Assembly: GCA_944376955.1 (NCBI GenBank)
Contig: CALWEB010000154.1
Location: 1 to 16,356, forward strand
From: an uncultured Agathobaculum sp.
GTDB taxonomy: Bacteria > Bacillota > Clostridia > Oscillospirales > Butyricicoccaceae
Direction: 5' to 3'
DNA: 16,356 nt
Positions 12,184 through 16,356 of this stretch are shown here, in pieces. Every line of letters begins with the position of its first letter. The stretch's first letter is position 1. A model generated the notes under the pieces. That model made no database searches and was not told the origin of the DNA. It saw only the letters and a list, made by a program, of their open reading frames with translations. Both the position numbers and the translations under genes were made by a program.

Positions 12184-13788
12184 TTAGCCCTGATAAGTCT
12201 CGCGGAACTCCAAGAATTCATCGTAGGTGCATTCCTTATCCAGCACGCCCTTTTCGCGGATTTCAATGATGCGCGTTGCAATCGTCTGGACAAACTCATG
12301 GTCATGCGAGGCAAACAATACGGTGCCCTTGAAATCACGTACGCCATTGTTAACCGCCGTGATCGACTCCAAATCAAGATGGTTGGTCGGCTGGTCAATA
12401 ACCAGCACGTTCGAACCGAACAGCATCATACGCGCCAGCATCAGGCGCACCTTTTCTCCGCCCGACAGCACACGCACCGGCTTATATACATCATCGCCCG
12501 AAAACAGCATCCGCCCGAGGAAACCGCGGAGCGTGCTTTCCAGTGTATCCGTGCGCGAATACGGCGCAATCCAGTCCAGCATGTTCTCGGTATGGCCTTC
12601 AAAGAACTCGTTGTTATCCTTGGGGAAATAGCTCTGCGAAGTGGTAACGCCCCATTTGAAGCTGCCCTCGTCCGGCTTGATCTCCCCCATCAAAATCTGG
12701 AACAATGTGGTCATCGCGAGTTCATTATCCGAAATGAATGCAATCTTATCTCCACGGCGTACAATAAAGGATACATTATCCAGTACTTTCTCGCCGTCAA
12801 TCGTCTTGGAGATCCCGCGCACCTCCAGAATATCCTTGCCCGCTTCACGGTCGGCCGCAAACGACACCCACGGATAACGACGCGAAGACGCCGGCAGTTC
12901 CTCCACCGTCAGTTTATCGATCAGCTTGCGGCGGCTGGTTGCCTGACGGGACTTGGACTTATTGGCAGCAAACCGCTGGATAAAGTTCTGCAATTCCTTG
13001 ATTTTCTCTTCATTCTTGCGGTTCTGATCCTTGATCATGCGCTGGATGAGCTGCGAGGACTCATACCAGAATTCGTAGTTGCCGACATACAGCTTGATCT
13101 TGCCATAGTCGATATCCACGATATGCGTACAAACATTGTTCAGGAAGTGACGGTCATGCGAAACGACCAGCACCGTTCCTTCGAAATCCGCCAGAAAATC
13201 TTCCAGCCAACGCACTGCCTGAATATCCAGATGGTTGGTCGGCTCGTCGAGCAGCAGGATGTCCGGCTTGCCGAACAGCGCGCGTGCCAACAGCACCTTG
13301 ACCTTTTCCACGTCTCCCAGGTACTGCATTTCGGTATAAAGGATGGCATCCGCATCCAATCCTAAGCCGTTGAGCAGCTGACCCGCTTCAGTTTCTGCAT
13401 CCCAGCCGCCCATCTCGGCAAATTCCGCTTCGAGTTCCGCCGCCTTATTGCCATCCTCCTCGGTAAAGGGGTCCTTCATATACAGGGCGTCTTTTTCCCG
13501 CATGACCTCCAGCAGGCGCGGGTTGCCACCCAGAACCGTATTGAGTACGGTCTCTTCATTAAACGCAAAATGGTCCTGTTTCAAAACGCTCATACGCGTC
13601 TTGGGCGCAATCGACACCGTACCCGTGGACGGGTCGAGGTCGCCCGATAAGATGCGCAGAAACGTGGATTTACCTGCACCATTGGCGCCGATGACGCCAT
13701 AGCAATTCCCTTCCGTAAACTTCAAATTCACGTCTTTAAACAGCGGTTCCCCGCTGAAATTCAAGCTCAGATCGCTGATTGTGATCAT
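12184..13788 (-). CDS. ABC-F family ATPase (YbiT/YkpA-like) with one degenerate ATP site
   Basis: A 534-residue soluble protein with two ABC domains and no membrane segment, as in ribosome-associated ABC-F proteins. Domain 1: Walker A GANGAGKST (34-42), Walker B/catalytic Glu DEPTNHLD (E182), H-switch H211. Its signature, normally LSGGEK, reads LGDVEK (158-162 region). A charged inter-domain linker spans about 240-310. Domain 2: Walker A is broken (ISDNELAMTT, 352-361, with Met where the Lys belongs), the signature LSGGEK (441-446) is intact, and Walker B reads DQPTNHLD (Q466 instead of Glu). ABC-F proteins act on the ribosome E site. The ATG at 13788 follows AGGAGG; the 28-codon upstream extension is not part of the family. 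It is the first gene of an operon with DUF2752. Confidence 0.93.
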   Translation of the reverse strand: MITISDLSLNFSGEPLFKDVNLKFTEGNCYGVIGANGAGKSTFLRILSGDLDPSTGTVSIAPKTRMSVLKQDHFAFNEETVLNTVLGGNPRLLEVMREKDALYMKDPFTEEDGNKAAELEAEFAEMGGWDAETEAGQLLNGLGLDADAILYTEMQYLGDVEKVKVLLARALFGKPDILLLDEPTNHLDIQAVRWLEDFLADFEGTVLVVSHDRHFLNNVCTHIVDIDYGKIKLYVGNYEFWYESSQLIQRMIKDQNRKNEEKIKELQNFIQRFAANKSKSRQATSRRKLIDKLTVEELPASSRRYPWVSFAADREAGKDILEVRGISKTIDGEKVLDNVSFIVRRGDKIAFISDNELAMTTLFQILMGEIKPDEGSFKWGVTTSQSYFPKDNNEFFEGHTENMLDWIAPYSRTDTLESTLRGFLGRMLFSGDDVYKPVRVLSGGEKVRLMLARMMLFGSNVLVIDQPTNHLDLESITAVNNGVRDFKGTVLFASHDHEFVQTIATRIIEIREKGVLDKECTYDEFLEFRETYQG

Positions 13789-13829
13789 GCCGTTATCTGC
13801 CTCCTGTTGGTCGTTTTTCAATCTGTAAC

Positions 13830-13838
13830 AGTATATCA
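13830..13838 (-). promoter_or_regulatory. Extended -10 promoter of the ABC-F operon
   Basis: On the minus strand, TGATATACT (13838-13830), a TGn-extended -10 with TATACT. No good -35 is found at 16-18 bp (TGTGAA at 17). Transcription would start about 35 nt before the ATG. Confidence 0.5.
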
Positions 13839-13898
13839 CAGAAAGCTTGCTTTTCACAGTTTTTTTACACAATGATCTGCATTTTTGGTGATGTTGTA

Positions 13899-13927
13899 TT
13901 GAAACCGAGCCGCACAGGGTCTATACT
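13899..13927 (+). promoter_or_regulatory. Sigma-A promoter of the nitroreductase operon
   Basis: -35 TTGAAA (13899-13904), 17-bp spacer, -10 TATACT (13922-13927), leader about 24 nt. Divergent from the ABC-F promoter, with about 60 bp between the two -10 regions' inner edges. Confidence 0.8.
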
Positions 13928-13957
13928 ATATTTATTCTAATCAAGGAGGTTTTTCCC

Positions 13958-14479
13958 ATGTCTAACCTAATGCAGATTATCAAATCCCGCCGCTCTACGC
14001 GTGCGTTCGAATCCAAACTCCCACCGAAAGACCAAGTCATGCATCTGGTCGAGGCCGCTGAGTGGGCGCCTTCCGGAATGGGCAAATATTGTTGGCATTT
14101 CACCGTGGTGTACAGTGCCGAAAAGTCCCTTGCACTGGCACGCGCAGTCGCTGAAGCAGACAATCGCGGCCCGGAATACAATTTCTACGGTGCGCCAGTC
14201 AACATTATTATCTCCTACAAACGCGATGAGCATCACGCCTTCGTCGATGGTGCCGCAGCAATGGAAAACCTGCTGCTGATGGCGACCGAACTCGGGCTCG
14301 GCTCGTGCTGGATCAACCAGATCCGTGAATGCTGCGACAACGCGAAGGTGCGCGCACTGCTGACCGAATACGGCGTACCGGAAGACCATATCGTCATCTG
14401 TCCCGCTGCTATCGGCTATATCGCGAAAGAGACACCCGCAAAACCCCGCAAGGAAGGCGTTGTTTCCATCGTGGAATAA
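13958..14479 (+). CDS. Nitroreductase family protein (FMN-dependent)
   Basis: A 173-residue protein of the short nitroreductase group. FMN-contact motifs are SRRSTRAF (10-17), APSG (37-40) and the C-terminal AIGYIAKETPAKPRK region. GLGSCWINQI in the middle is typical of the family's dimer and FMN pocket. Members reduce nitro compounds, quinones or flavins with NAD(P)H; the natural substrate is unknown. The ATG at 13958 follows AAGGAGG. The sirtuin gene starts 15 nt downstream, so the two form an operon. Confidence 0.9.
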   Translation: MSNLMQIIKSRRSTRAFESKLPPKDQVMHLVEAAEWAPSGMGKYCWHFTVVYSAEKSLALARAVAEADNRGPEYNFYGAPVNIIISYKRDEHHAFVDGAAAMENLLLMATELGLGSCWINQIRECCDNAKVRALLTEYGVPEDHIVICPAAIGYIAKETPAKPRKEGVVSIVE

Positions 14480-14494
14480 AGGAGGCCTGCAAGC

Positions 14495-15211
14495 ATGGAT
14501 GCACAAATTGCCAAGCTGAAAGAATGGATTGACGCCAGCGATAACATCGTTTTCTTCGGCGGCGCCGGCGTGTCTACCGAAAGCGGCATTCCCGATTTTC
14601 GCTCGGTAGACGGTCTGTATCACCAACAATACAAATATCCGCCGGAAACGATTTTAAGCCACACCTTTTTCATGGCGGAACCGGAGGAATTTTACCGCTT
14701 CTACCGCGCAAAAATGCTGGCACTTGACGCTGAGCCCAATGCTGCCCATCTCAAGCTTGCCGAATGGGAACGCATGGGCAAATGCCGTGCGGTTGTCACG
14801 CAGAATATCGACGGCCTGCACCAGAAGGCAGGCTCCAAAGAGGTTTTGGAACTGCACGGTTCCGTGCTACGCAACTATTGTATGCGCTGCCGCAAACCGT
14901 ACGACGTGCATGAAATCGCCGCCGGGACGGGCGTTCCCAAATGCGAATGCGGCGGTATCATCAAACCGGATGTTGTACTGTACGAGGAAAGCTTGGACAG
15001 TTACACCATCAACAAAAGCGTGGAATACATTCGGAATGCAGATATCCTGATCATCGGCGGAACCTCACTGGCCGTGTATCCGGCCGCCGGGCTGATCGAC
15101 TACTACCGCGGCAATAAACTGGTTTTGGTCAACAAGTCCGAAACACCCGCTGACCGCCGCGCCAATCTGGTGATCCATGCGCCGATCGGCGAGGTTTTCT
15201 CCCAACTGTAA
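14495..15211 (+). CDS. cobB: NAD-dependent protein deacylase, Sir2 family
   Basis: A 238-residue sirtuin. It has the NAD-binding motif GAGVSTESGIPDFRS (23-37), TQNIDGLHQKAG (102-113) and the catalytic H121 in ELHGS. The structural zinc site is C129 and C132 (CMRC) with C150 and C152 (CEC). KPDVVLYEE (157-165) and the late motif GGTSLAVYPAAG (188-199) follow. It removes acyl groups from protein lysines using NAD, making nicotinamide and O-acyl-ADP-ribose. The Ala/Tyr/Arg pattern of desuccinylases (YxxR) is not clearly present beyond YRFYRAK (67-73), so substrate class is open. The ATG at 14495 follows AAAGGAGG. Second gene of the nitroreductase operon. Confidence 0.94.
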   Translation: MDAQIAKLKEWIDASDNIVFFGGAGVSTESGIPDFRSVDGLYHQQYKYPPETILSHTFFMAEPEEFYRFYRAKMLALDAEPNAAHLKLAEWERMGKCRAVVTQNIDGLHQKAGSKEVLELHGSVLRNYCMRCRKPYDVHEIAAGTGVPKCECGGIIKPDVVLYEESLDSYTINKSVEYIRNADILIIGGTSLAVYPAAGLIDYYRGNKLVLVNKSETPADRRANLVIHAPIGEVFSQL

Positions 15212-15230
15212 TTTTGTTCTGCAACAAAAT
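15211..15230 (+). repeat. Small AT-rich hairpin after the sirtuin gene
   Basis: ATTTTGTT-CTGC-AACAAAAT, a perfect 8-bp stem that begins with the last base of the sirtuin stop codon. It is AT-rich with no T-run after it, so it is a weak terminator at best; it may act as an mRNA 3' end stabiliser (inference). Confidence 0.5.
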
Positions 15231-15253
15231 CCCTATTCTCTTGCATGTTTTAT

Positions 15254-15290
15254 CCCCTTTTCGGCCATACTATGGAAAACCGGAAAGGGG
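15254..15290 (+). promoter_or_regulatory. Inverted repeat over the DUF378 upstream region and ribosome site
   Basis: CCCCTTTTCGG (15254-15264) and CCGGAAAGGGG (15280-15290) pair over 11 positions with one mismatch. The right arm contains the ribosome site (AAAGGGGAG) of the DUF378 gene. If the message starts upstream (for example read-through from the sirtuin gene) the hairpin would mask that site; if it starts inside, the dyad may be a DNA operator. Confidence 0.5.
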
Positions 15291-15297
15291 AGTTTTC

Positions 15298-15516
15298 ATG
15301 TTTCTTGATAAACTTGCATTGATTCTTGCCATCATTGGCGGCCTGAACTGGGGCAGCATCGGCCTGTTCGGCTTTGATCTGGTCGGTTTCCTCTTTGGCG
15401 GACAGGCCAGCGCCATGAGCCGTATCATTTTTGCCCTTGTGGGGCTGGCGGCGCTTTGGTGCATTTCCCTGCTGTTCCGCGGCAATAGCGACACTGAGGA
15501 GCGCCATACTTCTTAA
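15298..15516 (+). CDS. DUF378 family small membrane protein
   Basis: A 72-residue protein with two membrane helices (about 5-31 and 42-61), the family signature GGLNWGSIGLFGFDLVG (14-30) and a short charged C-terminus. DUF378 proteins (YuzA-like) are small conserved membrane proteins of unknown function. The ATG at 15298 has AAAGGGGAG 5 nt before it; a longer frame to 15214 has no ribosome site and would run through the inverted repeat. It follows the sirtuin gene by 86 nt, and its stop codon overlaps the start of a long terminator stem. Confidence 0.88.
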   Translation: MFLDKLALILAIIGGLNWGSIGLFGFDLVGFLFGGQASAMSRIIFALVGLAALWCISLLFRGNSDTEERHTS

Positions 15517-15554
15517 AAGAAAAACCGCTGCAGCAGCAGCGGTTTTTCTTTTAA
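15513..15554. terminator. Bidirectional terminator between DUF378 and glycyl-tRNA synthetase
   Basis: TTAAAAGAAAAACCGCTGC (15513-15531) pairs perfectly over 19 bp with its complement at 15536-15554 across AGCA. The GC core is followed by TTTTTCTTTT on both strands, so it serves both convergent genes. The left arm includes the DUF378 stop codon. Confidence 0.93.
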
Positions 15555-15560
15555 ACGTAC

Positions 15561-16356
15561 TTAAAACGCAATTTTCTCCGCAATATACGCAGCAACATCT
15601 TCGATCTTGATGCGCTCCTGTTCCATGGTATCGCGGTCACGGACGGTCACACAGCCGTCCTGCTCGGTTTCAAAGTCCACCGTGACGCAATACGGCGTGC
15701 CGATTTCGTCCTCACGGCGGTAACGCTTGCCGATCGAACCGGCATCATCAAAGTCCACCGAGAACTGCTTGGAAAGCATCTGCCAAACCGGCATTGCCTT
15801 TTCCGACAGCTTCTTGGACAACGGCAGCACAGCCGCCTTAAACGGCGCCAGTGCCGGATGCAGACGCAGCACGGTACGCACATCATCCTTGCCATTCTTG
15901 TCCTGACCGACAACTTCCTCGTCGTACGCATCGCACAGGAAAGCGAGCGCCACACGGTCAGCACCGAGCGACGGCTCAATAACATACGGAATATACTTTT
16001 CGTTCGCTTCCTGATCGAAGTATTCCATCGAAACACCCGAGGTGTTCTGATGCTGGGTTAAGTCGAAGTCGGTGCGGTCAGCAATGCCCCACAGCTCGCC
16101 CCAGCCAAACGGGAACAGGAATTCGATATCGGTAGTCGCGTTGGAGTAGTGGCTCAGCTCTTCCGGATCGTGGTCGCGCAGACGCAGGTTCTCGTCCTTC
16201 ATGCCGAGGGACAGCAGCCAGTTATGGCAGTAATCCTTCCAGTACTTAAACCACTCCAGATCGGTGCCGGGCTTGCAGAAGAATTCCAGCTCCATCTGCT
16301 CGAATTCTCTGGTACGGAACGTGAAGTTCCCCGGCGTAATCTCGTTCCGGAAAGAT
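15561..16356 (-). CDS. glyS: Glycine--tRNA ligase, dimeric type, C-terminal part (runs off window)
   Basis: The last 264 codons are present; the N-terminal part lies beyond the window end. The frame reads through to base 16356 (IFRNEITPGNFTFRTREFEQ, class II motif 2), so the ATG at 16295 is internal. Further on are DIEFLFPFGWGELWGIADRTDFDL, the glycine-pocket region, and the motif 3 core LGADRVALAFL, followed by an anticodon-binding domain (about the last 100 residues, LHPALAPFKAAVLPLS onwards). This is the one-chain alpha2 enzyme related to archaeal and eukaryotic GlyRS, not the alpha2beta2 GlyQ/GlyS type. It charges tRNA-Gly. The stop is 6 nt from the terminator stem. Full-length proteins are about 460 residues. 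Confidence 0.96.
   Translation of the reverse strand, partial: SFRNEITPGNFTFRTREFEQMELEFFCKPGTDLEWFKYWKDYCHNWLLSLGMKDENLRLRDHDPEELSHYSNATTDIEFLFPFGWGELWGIADRTDFDLTQHQNTSGVSMEYFDQEANEKYIPYVIEPSLGADRVALAFLCDAYDEEVVGQDKNGKDDVRTVLRLHPALAPFKAAVLPLSKKLSEKAMPVWQMLSKQFSVDFDDAGSIGKRYRREDEIGTPYCVTVDFETEQDGCVTVRDRDTMEQERIKIEDVAAYIAEKIAF

Noticed and set aside
12298..13365. 355-codon open frame antisense to the ABC-F gene
   Set aside because: Shadow frame; the minus-strand ABC-F motifs are unambiguous.

Overview
The window looks like a core-genome stretch of a spore-forming-type Firmicute, most likely class Clostridia and possibly Oscillospirales. The grounds are AAGGAGG-type ribosome sites, sigma-A promoters (TTGACA/TATAAT with 17-18 bp spacers), a YlmC/YmxH-type PRC-barrel protein, a DivIVA-like coiled-coil protein, a one-chain (dimeric) glycyl-tRNA synthetase, paired half-size chromate transporters and a moderately high GC content. 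The genus cannot be fixed from sequence alone. No insertion sequence, prophage, CRISPR array or toxin-antitoxin pair is visible.

Left part (1-3820, all minus strand): an operon-like run starts at a promoter near 3789-3817. It encodes a DivIVA-like coiled-coil protein, an Fe-S fumarase/tartrate dehydratase beta subunit, a NodB-type polysaccharide deacetylase and a YlmC/YmxH PRC-barrel protein, then an EamA/DMT transporter. The transporter's stop codon lies inside the -35 box of the next promoter, which drives rpsB (ribosomal protein S2, cut by the window edge) through a leader of about 110 nt that can fold. Between the fumarase subunit and the deacetylase is a GC-rich hairpin. Its 3' arm is the deacetylase ribosome site, and the T-run behind it ends in the TTG start codon.

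Middle part (3820-7090): ilvA-type threonine ammonia-lyase, a VOC/glyoxalase-I-like enzyme and a two-gene chromate transporter lie on the plus strand, each unit closed by a clear hairpin. A tRNA-Ser(CGA) on the minus strand converges with the chromate genes and shares a bidirectional terminator that touches its encoded CCA end.

Right part (7170-16356): a phosphodiester glycosidase (NAGPA) and a DEAD-box RNA helicase are on the minus strand. Divergent from the helicase is a putative heavy-metal/manganese or arsenic efflux permease with a 10-bp inverted repeat in front of it. A CpXC-domain protein follows, then an ABC-F ATPase with a DUF2752 membrane protein, both on the minus strand. Divergent from these are a nitroreductase, a sirtuin and a DUF378 membrane protein on the plus strand. 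The window ends in the C-terminal half of glycyl-tRNA synthetase on the minus strand.

There is no obvious new multi-gene system. The most interesting items are the ABC-F protein, whose degenerate motifs all fall in one of its two composite ATP sites; the combined terminator/ribosome-site hairpin before the deacetylase; the fumarase beta subunit that lacks an alpha partner and is packed behind a DivIVA-like gene; the hairpin between the tRNA-Ser promoter and the tRNA; and the operator-like repeat before the metal permease.
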